Below, piece after piece: positions 50,177 through 59,487 of a stretch of DNA of 64,000 nt. The stretch comes from Mediterranea massiliensis (GTDB lineage Bacteria; Bacteroidota; Bacteroidia; Bacteroidales; Bacteroidaceae). The DNA lies in the NCBI GenBank assembly GCA_958402075.1, contig CATXSD010000003.1:1-64000 (forward strand), read 5' to 3'. The stretch's first letter is position 1. Every line of letters begins with the position of its first letter. The notes under the pieces were generated by a model, which ran no database searches, was not told where the DNA came from, and saw nothing but the letters and a program-made list of their open reading frames with translations. The position numbers and the translations under genes were made by a program.

Positions 50177-52537
50177 TTAGAATTTTAAGCTGGCGCTGAA
50201 CTCAACTGTGAACGGGCGGATGTAGCTGCCGGCCATGACGTGTCCCGCATATTGTCCGGCATCTTCTTTCTCGATGAGCTCGGCTCCGGCGATGCTACCT
50301 TTGGCACCTGTCTGGTTCAGGAAGTTTACGACAGTGCAGCCCAGAGCCAGTTTCTTGTTCACCTGCCAGTTCAATCCGCCAAAGGTCTCCCAACGGCCGT
50401 TGAAGTAGTAGGCATCGTTGATGTTGGCATAAGTCTTGCTGAAGTAGCGGAAGCTGGTCCAGATTTTCAGATCCTTGGTAATCATGTAGCTGGGGTCGAT
50501 TTCGACAATGATCTGTGGAATCTCGGCTACGATGTTGCCCGTTGCGTTGATCTGACCTACATAGCCGTCGGAGAAGGTGACTGATGTCTCATACTTCTTG
50601 TACGTCGGCTTTTGGTAGGTAAAAAGGAAGTGGAAATCGAATCCTTTGAACGGATGGGTTACCACGTCAGTAGTCCAACCCAGTGTCTTGATATCGTAGG
50701 TCAGTGGAGCTGCCATGATTTCAGTCTGTCCGGTCGCTGTTTTGTGTTGCAGATTCAGTGTCGAGTTATTGTTCGTCTTCGAGATGTAAGAGAAGAGTGA
50801 AGTCAAGCTCAACCAACTGTTGTTGTAGTAGATTCCGGCGCGTCCCAGCGGAACTGAAATCTTATCCGTGTTAGGCATGGTGGCAGGCGCGAAACTTTCA
50901 ATCTTCGGATGTTGGGTGATGTAGGTGAAGTCGCCTGTCAGTCCGAAAGCCTTGGTCAGCTTGTAGGTAGCGGCGGCAGTCAGGGAGTAGTTCAGCCAGT
51001 CGTAACTCATGGGTGTTGGGGCTATTTTGGTTCCGTCAGGAGCTGTCGTTCCCAGATAATAGTTGGCAAAGCGGCCTACATATTCACCCGCGGCATTCTT
51101 TACTGCAGCATTTTCGCCGCGCAGGGCCTGGTATTCCAGACGGGCGCCGTAGTAGAGATTCAATTGGTCGGTGATGTTCCAGTCGTGAGTGAAGTAGAGG
51201 GCTACCTTGTTCTCATGTCCTTTGTAGTACTCTGAAGCGTTCTTGTTGAAATCGTAGTAATAGCCGTTTCCTGCGTAAGTACGGTCAGCGTATGTGGCAT
51301 AGTCTGCGTTGTAAAGTCGTACAGGGTAGCTACCGTCCATGGGGACCGACTGGTCGTACATGGTCGTGGCTGATGTGTAATCAATATCATAATACCATTC
51401 GTTCAAGCCCAGGCGCCAGGTACTGTTGCCCACGTTGCGCGACAGTTCAGTGGTGAACATGAAGGAGTCGATGAAACCACGGTTCAGGCAAGACATGCGG
51501 CTTTGTACGTAGTCGCCCGTATAGGGTTGCATGCTGCCGTCGGCTGCTTCGTACAGGTAGTTGATGCCGGCTTCGTTCTGGTCGAGTGACATCGGTGTCT
51601 GGTAAACGAATGAACCGGTGGAGTGGTCATACTTCATGACAGTCTTCCAGTTCAGGCCGTTGTCCCACGTGTAGTCGTTCATCAGCGTGAATTCACTGCC
51701 TTTGTTCTGAGTGGCGTCGTAGAGGTTGGTTTTCCTGATTTCGCCTGTACGCATGTCTCGGTACATCATTTCATTATCAACGGGCAGGTAGGAAGTCGTT
51801 CCGAGGGCAAACTTGCCGAACTCTTTTACGCTACCGTCACCTACATAGATGAAGGGTGCTGACTGAGTGGCATAGTTATAGACGGGATGGCTGTTGCTGT
51901 AATGGTAGATAGCAGTCAGTTCGCCACGGTTGTCATTGTACTTCTTGGTGAGAGCGAACTTATAGATTTGTGTACGGTCCTGGAAGGGGGTCGACTTGAT
52001 CTTGAATGTTCCCGGGTCGAAATCCTGGTAAATGCTTCCGCTGTAGAACCAGTCTTTGGCGATATCGCCGTTCACGTTGAGAGAGAACTCCTGCATGCCG
52101 AAGTGGTTGCTCTTATAGTTCAGTGTGCCGTGAAACCCCTTCTGTCCTAATTGGGTAAAAGAGTTGACGGCATATCCGATGTTACCGGTGGTAATGGCTG
52201 TTTCCGAAATCTTCAGCAGTCCTACGTGGCTCAGGCTGGCATCGGCACGCCAAAGTGAGTTGACTGAATGTGGATTGGTGGCATAGGTGACTGGAATGCC
52301 ATTTTCCAATACATTGACGTCGGCCGATGGCAGGCCGATCTGGATTTCACGCGGACCGTTTGCGCTGGCTGCGTTCAGCATAACGTTACGGTTGCCTTCC
52401 TCCTTGCTGGAGTTTTCCGTCTGCGGTTCCGTTGACTTCTTTTCTTCTTGCGCGAAAGAACTCCCGCAAGTCAGACCGAGCAGCAACAGAGCTGCCGCGG
52501 TACGATAGCATACTGAATGTTTCATAATACCTTTCAT
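50177..52537 (-). CDS. TonB-dependent receptor-like outer-membrane barrel with short plug
   Basis: 786 residues from ATG 52537 (MKGIMKHSVCYRTAAALLLLG, read in two parts); a second ATG is at 52525, and the frame is open to 52678, across the promoter. Signal peptide ending SSFAQ, then a Glu/Ser/Thr linker. Only the second half of a TonB plug seems present (EIQIGLPSADVNVLENGIPV, LWRADASLSHVGL). The rest is a large barrel ending FTVEFSASLKF. It has no carboxypeptidase-like domain and no SusD partner of its own. Own promoter with the same paired operator as susC. Possibly a second porin or transporter for the locus's sugar. Confidence 0.75.
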   Translation of the reverse strand: MKGIMKHSVCYRTAAALLLLGLTCGSSFAQEEKKSTEPQTENSSKEEGNRNVMLNAASANGPREIQIGLPSADVNVLENGIPVTYATNPHSVNSLWRADASLSHVGLLKISETAITTGNIGYAVNSFTQLGQKGFHGTLNYKSNHFGMQEFSLNVNGDIAKDWFYSGSIYQDFDPGTFKIKSTPFQDRTQIYKFALTKKYNDNRGELTAIYHYSNSHPVYNYATQSAPFIYVGDGSVKEFGKFALGTTSYLPVDNEMMYRDMRTGEIRKTNLYDATQNKGSEFTLMNDYTWDNGLNWKTVMKYDHSTGSFVYQTPMSLDQNEAGINYLYEAADGSMQPYTGDYVQSRMSCLNRGFIDSFMFTTELSRNVGNSTWRLGLNEWYYDIDYTSATTMYDQSVPMDGSYPVRLYNADYATYADRTYAGNGYYYDFNKNASEYYKGHENKVALYFTHDWNITDQLNLYYGARLEYQALRGENAAVKNAAGEYVGRFANYYLGTTAPDGTKIAPTPMSYDWLNYSLTAAATYKLTKAFGLTGDFTYITQHPKIESFAPATMPNTDKISVPLGRAGIYYNNSWLSLTSLFSYISKTNNNSTLNLQHKTATGQTEIMAAPLTYDIKTLGWTTDVVTHPFKGFDFHFLFTYQKPTYKKYETSVTFSDGYVGQINATGNIVAEIPQIIVEIDPSYMITKDLKIWTSFRYFSKTYANINDAYYFNGRWETFGGLNWQVNKKLALGCTVVNFLNQTGAKGSIAGAELIEKEDAGQYAGHVMAGSYIRPFTVEFSASLKF

Positions 52538-52604
52538 GGTATTGTCATTAAATTGTTTTAAGTTTAAATTCAGTATCGAGCTTTTGCCCGCTCGAATACC
52601 GGTG

Positions 52605-52676
52605 CAAAGATAAAGTGTTCTTTGTAATCGAACTGAAAGATATGTTTCATACTCTGTCAATGAGGTTACATGAAAC
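52605..52676 (-). promoter_or_regulatory. promoter and proposed regulator operator of the receptor-GH32-GH36 operon
   Basis: -7 TATCTTTG (plus CAAAGATA, 52605-52612). Upstream repeats GTTTCAT (52644-52650) and GTTACAT (52665-52671), start-to-start 21 bp, with 31 bp between the -7 box and the nearer repeat. An inverted copy ATGAAAC overlaps at 52670-52676. No -33 match, as expected for an activated promoter. Confidence 0.7.
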
Positions 52677-52732
52677 ATTTATCTTAGTTGACGGAACAAT
52701 TATTCTATGAGGTCCCTTGAAGAGGTGTATCG

Positions 52733-52772
52733 GCTTCCTTCCACGCTTCTCGGAAGAGATGTGGAAGGAAGC
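52733..52772 (-). terminator. stem-loop after susD
   Basis: Perfect 12-bp stem GCTTCCTTCCAC (52733-52744) with GTGGAAGGAAGC (52761-52772), 16-nt loop. No T-run follows on the minus strand, so it may be a processing or stability element rather than an intrinsic terminator. Confidence 0.55.
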
Positions 52773-52790
52773 TGGTGTGAAACTTTTCTT

Positions 52791-54566
52791 TTAATATCCT
52801 GCATTCTGTACGTAAAGTCCCGGGATGTAGAACAGCTGGTTGTAGGGAATGGGGAAGAACTCATTCTTGCCGGCAGTATAGTGGGCATCCTTGTAATACT
52901 GACCATAAGGTTGTGTAATGGTCTCTCCGGTTTCGGAGTTTACATATGTATAGGAGTCGTTCTGTTCGCTGGCAAAGAAGGCGTTCAGCGTTTCCGAAGC
53001 TATGCCCCAGCGGCGGAGGTCAAAGTAGCGGCTTCCTTCCATGGCCATCTCCAATCGGCGTTCCCAACGCAGGCACTTGCGGGCCGTTTCCTTATCCTGG
53101 AAGTAAGAAGCGGGGTAGAGGGCTATCTCGCACTGGTCAGCGGCATAGGCAATGTGCTTGCTGACCGAGTTGGCGGCACGCTGACGGATAGCATTGATGA
53201 TGGTGCGGGCTTCTTCCAAACGGTCGAGTTCAATCAGTGCCTCAGCTCGCATCAGCATGACATCGGTGTAACGGAATACGTAGTCGTTCATTGCAAAGGC
53301 CTGCCAACTGCCGTTATAGGTTTCACCTTTCGAACGTTGGGGAACTTCCTTCATCGAAGAGTAGTAGCCATATACGCTGGCAGCACGGGCATTCTTGTTG
53401 GCATCCAGCGTATATTCAGCTTCGTATTTGTAGGGGAAAGAAGGCATGCCGACAGTATGGAACAAGCGTGGATCCCACTTCTGGTCGGTAGGTTCGCCGT
53501 TGACGGGGTAGTCTATCTCGTCGTTGAAGTCGTCGAACATTGGCAGACCGTTCCGCGTCTTGAAGGCGTTCACCAGATTTTGGGAAGGCTTGTGGCAGTC
53601 CCAGCCGCAAGTCCAGATACCCCAGCATCCGTTCAGCATGTTCGACCAGTTGGCGCGGCCATAAGTGGTGTGGTCGTCGGCATAGTCAGAGGTCTGTACG
53701 GCAAAAATGGACTCCTTGCTATTCTTGTAGTCGGGTAGGAAGATGTCACCGAAATCTTCCAGGTAGCCATACTCGGAGTTTACCACTGCATCGGTGTAGT
53801 CGATGACTTTCTGCATATAGTCGCGGTTGATATGGCTTACGCCGGTCGTGGCTTCGTAGCCGTCGCCCCATGCCAGGTTGAGGTAACACTTGGCCAGGTA
53901 AGAGGCTGCAGCAATCTTATTGACGCGGCCACCGTCTTCTTGCTTGGCTGGCAGTACATCGTAGGCGGTCTGGAAGTCATCAATGATTTTTCCGAACAAC
54001 TCTTCGTAACTGTACTGATCGTTGCGTACCTGTTCGACAGTATTGTTTTCAAATACTACTTCATCAACCCAAGGTACTTGACGGAAAACGGTAATGAGTT
54101 TGTAGTAGAAGTGTGCACGGAGGAACTTCACTTCTGCCAGACGTTGGCTGGTAACGTCTTCACCCAGTGTAGAAACGCCGTTCCTTTGGAGTGCTACGAT
54201 GGCACGGTTGCAGCGAGATATGGCGCAATAAAGTCGATACCACAGTTCATCCATGTGGTCGGGATTGGTAGCAGTCAGTGAGGTCCAGATTTCCAGGTGA
54301 TGGTAATTGGTGTCTCCTGTACCCCAGCCACCTTTCAGGCAGTCGTCCGAAGTGAGGTCACCGTAGGGCCACAGGTTGAAGGGATAGGTGTACCAGCAGT
54401 CACCCAGCATGGCATAGGCGGCTGTTACCATGGCGTCGGGATCGGAAAATGCTTTGTCTTCGTCAATCACTGCGGTCGGATTGTAATCCAGAAAGCTGTC
54501 GCAGTTGGTGAGGGTCAGCCCCATGAAGCAGGCAGCAAGTATGGTATATATTTTTTTCTTTTTCAT
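52791..54566 (-). CDS. susD: SusD/RagB-family nutrient-binding outer-membrane lipoprotein
   Basis: 591 residues. Lipoprotein signal (LTLTNCDSFLDYNPT), then the SusD pattern CDSFLDYNPTAVIDEDKAF, tetratricopeptide-like helices (YCAISRCNRAIVALQRN, RLAEVKFLRAHFYYKL), RTIINAIRQRAANS, RCLRWERR-type helix (ARKCLRWERRLEMAMEG), and terminal PIPYNQLFYIPGLYVQNAGY. Forms the lid over SusC at the cell surface and binds the oligosaccharide. 51 bp after susC. Confidence 0.94.
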   Translation of the reverse strand: MKKKKIYTILAACFMGLTLTNCDSFLDYNPTAVIDEDKAFSDPDAMVTAAYAMLGDCWYTYPFNLWPYGDLTSDDCLKGGWGTGDTNYHHLEIWTSLTATNPDHMDELWYRLYCAISRCNRAIVALQRNGVSTLGEDVTSQRLAEVKFLRAHFYYKLITVFRQVPWVDEVVFENNTVEQVRNDQYSYEELFGKIIDDFQTAYDVLPAKQEDGGRVNKIAAASYLAKCYLNLAWGDGYEATTGVSHINRDYMQKVIDYTDAVVNSEYGYLEDFGDIFLPDYKNSKESIFAVQTSDYADDHTTYGRANWSNMLNGCWGIWTCGWDCHKPSQNLVNAFKTRNGLPMFDDFNDEIDYPVNGEPTDQKWDPRLFHTVGMPSFPYKYEAEYTLDANKNARAASVYGYYSSMKEVPQRSKGETYNGSWQAFAMNDYVFRYTDVMLMRAEALIELDRLEEARTIINAIRQRAANSVSKHIAYAADQCEIALYPASYFQDKETARKCLRWERRLEMAMEGSRYFDLRRWGIASETLNAFFASEQNDSYTYVNSETGETITQPYGQYYKDAHYTAGKNEFFPIPYNQLFYIPGLYVQNAGY

Positions 54567-54617
54567 GATTTTCTTGTTTTATATTGAAATTGGGATTGTT
54601 AACCTGAACTTTTTATC

Positions 54618-57600
54618 TTAAAAACCTATTTGAAGACCGAACGAGACGGAAGTGGCGAGCGGATATGCCCAGTTGGGATTTTCCGGGTCGGTGCATGTCA
54701 GACTCTTGCTCTTGACGGTGAGCAGGTTTTGTCCGGCAACGTAGAAGCGGGCACTGCTCATTTTGAATTTGGACAGGAAACTGGCAGGTACGCTGTATCC
54801 GATTTGCAGGTTGCGGAGCTTCAGGTAAGATCCGTTTTCAACGAAGTAGCTCGAGGCACGTCCTTCGTCGGCTGTATTCAGGGTACTCAGTGCCGGAATA
54901 GTCGAGCTGGTATTGGCGGTTGTCCAAGCCTGGAGCACACGTTCGCCCTTATTGGAGCCCGGATCGTTCACACCCCAGAAGTCTGTTTGGAACTTCTGGT
55001 TGTTGTACACATCCTGGTTGCATACTCCCTGCCAGAACATGCTCAGGTCGAAGTTCTTGTAATTGAGTGCGATATTCAAGCCGTAGGAGAAGGCCGGTAC
55101 GGGATCGTAAATCCAGGTCTGGTCGTCTGCATTGATTTCGTGGTTGCCATCCAGGTCGGCATATTTCAGTCCGCCGACACGGGCATTGGGTTGTCCCGAT
55201 GCATCTACCTCTTCCTGATTTTGGAAAAGTCCTTCTACTACATAGCCCACCATAGAACCATAGGAAACGCCGGCTTCCACCAGATTTTCTTGGGATGTAT
55301 GGGCATACGAACCGGTAGTCGTTTCGGGCAGGTAGGTTACCTTGTTACGGAAGAAATCTACATTGGCGTTGAGGTCGATGCCCAGTCCGCAGGCCAATGT
55401 TTTGCGGTAGCCTAAGGCAAATTCCATACCCCAGTTGCGCAAGGAAGGACCGTTTTGCCAGGAATTTCCACCTTCGCCCAGTGCACCCAGGAAGGCCGGA
55501 CTGATAAGCATGTCGTCTACATCCTTTACATAACCGTCGATGCTACCGTAGAGACTGCCTTGCAGCAATGTGAAATCTGTACCGACGTTGAATTGTTCAG
55601 CCGATTCCCATTTCAAATTCGGATTGGCGTATTGGGTAGCCCGATAACCCGAGGGGAAGGTGCCTGAGCCTTGCAGGAATATATCGTAAGCGGTGGATGT
55701 CACGCGGTCCAGACCATAGTCGGCTACATAGAGTCCGAACTGGGCGTTGTTGTCGATGGCTTGGTTACCGGTTTGTCCCCAGGAAAGGCGTACTTTCCAG
55801 TCGTCCAGCCAGTCTCTTTGTATCAGTTTGGAGAGGCGGAAACCCAGTGTGGCTGCCGGGAAGGTACCCCAACGGTGGTCTTTACCAAAGCGGGAAGAAC
55901 CGTCGCGGCGGATGGTAAAGGAGGCCAAAATAAAGTCGTCATAATTATAGTCCACTTTACCAAAGAAGGAGGCCAAGCGATAGCCGACTTTGGCGCCTGA
56001 GTTCCGCATGGTGCCGGTAGCGGCGTTGGGCCACATGTAGTCGGGGTCTTCCAGCGTATATTCTTCTGAGTAGGCCGAGAAGTCTACAACTGTCTGCTTG
56101 TTCATTTCTGTACCCAGCAGCACAGTGATGTCGTGTTTGTCGGCCAAGCGGAAATTGTAGTTGGCCGTGTTGCTCCAGGTCCAGTTCACTTCGTTGTTGT
56201 GTGAAAGGGTGGTCTTGGCAATGTCGTTGTTGACAATGTCTGAATGGTAGGTGAGGGTCATGGCGTTGATGAACGACGAATAGTAGTCGATACCGAAGTT
56301 GGTACGCAACGTCAGTCCTTTGATGGGTTTCAGTTCGGCGTACGCATTACCGAACAGACGCCAGTAGTTCAGTGCGTTATTGCGGTTCTGGTAGGCTTCG
56401 CGCAGTGGATTCTGACGGTCGCTCATGCTGCCTACAGGGCCACTGAATGTTGTCCCGTCGTTCTCGTAAACCGGCAGGATAGGGGCCATCTTCAGTGCAT
56501 TTTCCATCGGGGCCACATCAACCTGGCTGGAATAGGTGACGGTGAAGTTTTCGCCTACGGTCACATATTTGTTGATGTTATAGGAAGAGTTCATACGGGC
56601 TGCGATGTTTTCGAAATCCGTATATTTGATGATACCTGTGTTCTTCTTGTATCCCAGGGAGAACATGGTGGAGTGTTTGTCCGTAGCGTTCGAAATGGAG
56701 AGATCGTAATTTTGTGAAAAACCGGTACGGGATATTTCGTCCAGCCAGTCGGTGTCGGAGTATTTCATGGTTTTCTTCGCATTGACGTAACCGTCATACA
56801 GTCCGTTTACCGTATAGTTCACATAGCTGTTGGTGGCCGGGTTCCATACCGTGATGGGAGTACCTTGGGCGGCATTCAGATTCAACCCATAACCGCTGGC
56901 ATAAGTTACGGGGTCGATTCCGTCGTTCAGGGCTGCCTGAGCCATAGCCGTAGCATATTGGGCGGAATTACACAGATCCATTGTCGACTGGTTCGAATAG
57001 AATTGGGCAGTCAGGTTGGCGGAAAAGTCCACTTTCACCTTTTCAGACTTTTTGCCTTGTTTGGTGGTGATGATGATGACACCGTTGGAGGCACGCGAAC
57101 CATAGATGGAGGCCGAAGCGGCGTCTTTCAGCACCTGCATGCTTTCGATATCATTTGCATTCAGTGAGTTCAGAGCACGGGTCGTAGGCACACCATCCAC
57201 AATGTAGAGAGGATCTTGTGAAGAGTTGAACGAACCGATACCACGGATACGCACCGTACCTACACCGCTGGGTGAACCGTTGGCCGTAATGGTCATACCC
57301 GGCACCTTTCCCTGAAGGGCGCGCATCGGGTCGGTGTTCGAGGTGGTCTTGATTTCATCGGTCGAGACAACGGCGATGGATCCGGTCAAATCAGCTTTGC
57401 GCTGGGTTTGGTAACCGACTACTACGACTTCCTGCAACAACTCGTTTTCTTCTTCCAGCACTACGTTCATACGGTCTGTAGCAGGCAGGGTAACGCTTTT
57501 GTAACCTACATAGGAGAAGGTCAGTTCGGCGTTGGGTGCCACTGTGATGGAAAAATTACCGTCCAGGTCGGTAATCACTCCGTTCGATGGATTGGCTTTT

Positions 57601-57749
57601 TCGACAACGGTTGCTCCGATAACCGGATAATTGTCTGTTTTTGAAATGACTGTGCCCGATATCTGTCGGTTCTGGGCCTGAACCGCCGCACTTCCCATTA
57701 TTATAATAAAGAGAAGGCAGAAAAGGATTTTCATAGTTACCTTTTTCAT
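54618..57749 (-). CDS. susC: SusC/RagA-family TonB-linked outer-membrane transporter
   Basis: 1043 residues. Signal peptide (FIIIMGSAAVQAQ); carboxypeptidase-regulatory-like domain (ISGTVISKTDNYPVIGATVV, DLDGNFSITVAP, YVGYKSV); TonB box region EVVVVGYQTQRKADLTGSI; plug with GKVPGMTITANGSPSGVG and PLYIVDGVPT; barrel ending TSVSFGLQIGF. No STN domain, so control is by the hybrid regulator rather than an ECF sigma system. Imports the oligosaccharide with energy from TonB. First gene of the PUL. Confidence 0.95.
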   Translation of the reverse strand: MKKVTMKILFCLLFIIIMGSAAVQAQNRQISGTVISKTDNYPVIGATVVEKANPSNGVITDLDGNFSITVAPNAELTFSYVGYKSVTLPATDRMNVVLEEENELLQEVVVVGYQTQRKADLTGSIAVVSTDEIKTTSNTDPMRALQGKVPGMTITANGSPSGVGTVRIRGIGSFNSSQDPLYIVDGVPTTRALNSLNANDIESMQVLKDAASASIYGSRASNGVIIITTKQGKKSEKVKVDFSANLTAQFYSNQSTMDLCNSAQYATAMAQAALNDGIDPVTYASGYGLNLNAAQGTPITVWNPATNSYVNYTVNGLYDGYVNAKKTMKYSDTDWLDEISRTGFSQNYDLSISNATDKHSTMFSLGYKKNTGIIKYTDFENIAARMNSSYNINKYVTVGENFTVTYSSQVDVAPMENALKMAPILPVYENDGTTFSGPVGSMSDRQNPLREAYQNRNNALNYWRLFGNAYAELKPIKGLTLRTNFGIDYYSSFINAMTLTYHSDIVNNDIAKTTLSHNNEVNWTWSNTANYNFRLADKHDITVLLGTEMNKQTVVDFSAYSEEYTLEDPDYMWPNAATGTMRNSGAKVGYRLASFFGKVDYNYDDFILASFTIRRDGSSRFGKDHRWGTFPAATLGFRLSKLIQRDWLDDWKVRLSWGQTGNQAIDNNAQFGLYVADYGLDRVTSTAYDIFLQGSGTFPSGYRATQYANPNLKWESAEQFNVGTDFTLLQGSLYGSIDGYVKDVDDMLISPAFLGALGEGGNSWQNGPSLRNWGMEFALGYRKTLACGLGIDLNANVDFFRNKVTYLPETTTGSYAHTSQENLVEAGVSYGSMVGYVVEGLFQNQEEVDASGQPNARVGGLKYADLDGNHEINADDQTWIYDPVPAFSYGLNIALNYKNFDLSMFWQGVCNQDVYNNQKFQTDFWGVNDPGSNKGERVLQAWTTANTSSTIPALSTLNTADEGRASSYFVENGSYLKLRNLQIGYSVPASFLSKFKMSSARFYVAGQNLLTVKSKSLTCTDPENPNWAYPLATSVSFGLQIGF

Positions 57750-57783
57750 GGCGTTAGTAAATAAAAAATTGATTTTCTGGTCA

Positions 57784-57876
57784 CAAAGTTATCGGATGGG
57801 AATATTACAGGCTGTAAGGGATGTTACATCCTCGGGCATTTTTGTTTCATGTATCATTTGTAGGATGATATGTAAC
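57784..57876 (-). promoter_or_regulatory. susC promoter and proposed regulator operator
   Basis: -7 TAACTTTG (plus CAAAGTTA, 57784-57791), 28-nt predicted leader. Upstream repeats GTTACAT (57823-57829) and GTTTCAT (57844-57850), 21-bp period, 31 bp from the -7 box, identical in layout to the promoter at 52605-52676. An inverted ATGTAAC lies further out (57870-57876). Confidence 0.72.
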
Positions 57877-57909
57877 GAGAGTGATGTTTTTGGCCTCTTC
57901 TTATTATAG

Positions 57910-57940
57910 AAAAAGCGGGAGGCATCACTGCCTTCCGCTT
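57910..57940 (-). terminator. terminator of the second glutamate dehydrogenase gene
   Basis: 11-bp stem with one G-U pair (57913-57923 with 57930-57940), 6-nt loop, followed on the minus strand by five T's (57910-57914). Confidence 0.8.
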
Positions 57941-57992
57941 CTCTGCTTTGTTTACGTTGTATGTGTAATCTATGGCTTATCTTGTTTTCGCA

Positions 57993-59330
57993 TCATACAA
58001 TTCCTTGAGCCATCATGGCATTGGCCACTTTCATGAAGCCGGCCACATTGGCACCCTTCACGTAGTTTACATAGCCGTCGGGTTCAGTACCATATTTCAC
58101 GCAGTTTTCGTGGATGTTTTCCATGATGTAGTGCAGTTTCTGGTCCACCTCTTCGGCACTCCAGGACAGGCGTTCGGAATTCTGTGTCATTTCAAGACCC
58201 GATACCGATACACCGCCGGCGTTGGCTGCCTTGCCCGGAGCGTAGAGTATCTTCGCTTCCTGGAAGACGCGGATGGCTTCCGGTGTAGAAGGCATGTTGG
58301 CACCTTCGGATACGGCAATTACACCATTGGCAATCAGTTTGCGGGCGTCGTCGCCGTTGATTTCGTTCTGCGTGGCCGAAGGCAAGGCGATGTCGGCTTT
58401 CTCTCCCCAGGGGCGGGCACCTTCTACATATTTCACGCCTGGATATTGTTCGGCATATTCACGGATGCGGCCGCGGTAGAGGTTTTTCAGTTCCATGATG
58501 TAGTCCAGCTTTTCGCGGTCGATACCTTCGGGATCGTACACGTATCCGTCTGAATCGGACATGGTCAGTACCTTACCGCCCAGCTGCAGCACTTTTTCAG
58601 CCGTATATTGGGCTACGTTGCCCGAACCGGAAATCAGGACAGACTTGCCTTTCAGGTCCATGCCTTTGGTCTTCAGCATTTCCATCAGGAAGTAGACGTT
58701 ACCATAGCCGGTTGCTTCGGGACGGATGAGCGAACCGCCGAATTCACGGCCTTTACCTGTCAGTACACCGCTGAATTCGCGCGTCAACTTCTTGTACATG
58801 CCGAACATGAAGCCCACTTCACGACCGCCTACACCGATATCGCCTGCCGGTACATCGATGTCCGGACCGATGTGACGCCACAGTTCCAGCATGAAAGCCT
58901 GGCAGAAACGCATGACTTCGGCATTCGACTTGCCGCGCGGAGAAAAGTCGGAACCACCTTTGCCGCCACCCATCGGGAGGGTTGTCAGCGAGTTCTTGAA
59001 GGTCTGCTCAAAAGCCAGGAACTTCAGAATGCCCAGATTGACGGACGAGTGGAAACGGATGCCACCCTTGTACGGGCCGATGGCATTGTTATGTTGTACA
59101 CGGTAACCCATGTTGGTTTGTACGTTGCCTTTGTCGTCCACCCAAGTGACGCGGAACTGATAGACGCGGTCGGGGATGCACAGACGTTCAATCAAGTTGG
59201 CTTTGTCGAATTCCGGGTGTTTGTTGTACTCTTCTTCGATGGTACCCAATACCTCTTCTACGGCTTGATGATACTCCGGTTCGTTGGGGAACCGTCTTTT
59301 CAAATCTTCTAATACCTTAGCTGCATTCAT
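57993..59330 (-). CDS. gdhA: glutamate dehydrogenase, second copy
   Basis: 445 residues, colinear with the enzyme at 16902-18239. Motifs: KGGIRFHSSVNLG, GGGKGGSDFSPRGKSNAE, PAGDIGVGGREVGFM, Rossmann ISGSGNVAQYTAEKV. The cofactor loop differs from the first copy (SGSGNVAQY versus SGFGNVAWG), and the following GG region differs too, so the two may prefer different cofactors or serve opposite directions; this is inference. Monocistronic, with a full -33/-7 promoter at 59380-59410 and its own terminator. Confidence 0.94.
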   Translation of the reverse strand: MNAAKVLEDLKRRFPNEPEYHQAVEEVLGTIEEEYNKHPEFDKANLIERLCIPDRVYQFRVTWVDDKGNVQTNMGYRVQHNNAIGPYKGGIRFHSSVNLGILKFLAFEQTFKNSLTTLPMGGGKGGSDFSPRGKSNAEVMRFCQAFMLELWRHIGPDIDVPAGDIGVGGREVGFMFGMYKKLTREFSGVLTGKGREFGGSLIRPEATGYGNVYFLMEMLKTKGMDLKGKSVLISGSGNVAQYTAEKVLQLGGKVLTMSDSDGYVYDPEGIDREKLDYIMELKNLYRGRIREYAEQYPGVKYVEGARPWGEKADIALPSATQNEINGDDARKLIANGVIAVSEGANMPSTPEAIRVFQEAKILYAPGKAANAGGVSVSGLEMTQNSERLSWSAEEVDQKLHYIMENIHENCVKYGTEPDGYVNYVKGANVAGFMKVANAMMAQGIV

Positions 59331-59379
59331 AATCTTTGTTTATTAGTTGTTTTATAGTTGTTTTTTTTAGTTGCGGTTG

Positions 59380-59410
59380 CAAATGTAAATATAAAAATGA
59401 CATAAACAAA
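59380..59410 (-). promoter_or_regulatory. promoter of the second glutamate dehydrogenase gene
   Basis: On the minus strand, -33 TTTG (plus CAAA 59407-59410), 19-bp spacer, -7 TACATTTG (59380-59387): the best complete Bacteroides promoter in the window. Confidence 0.7.
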
Positions 59411-59419
59411 CAAATTATA

Positions 59420-59467
59420 AACAAAAAGCGAGATAAAACGTCATATTTGTTGTTTTACCTCGCTTTT
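59420..59467 (-). terminator. terminator of the metY-maeB-small protein operon
   Basis: 16-bp stem with one mismatch (59424-59439 with 59452-59467), 12-nt loop. On the minus strand the stem runs into a T stretch (plus A run 59423-59427). Confidence 0.75.
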
Positions 59468-59487
59468 AATAGAAATAAGATAATGTA

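Noticed and set aside
52538..52678. 47-residue N-terminal extension of the receptor-like barrel
   Set aside because: It would cross the -7 box and operator and precede a good signal peptide; the ATG at 52537 fits better.
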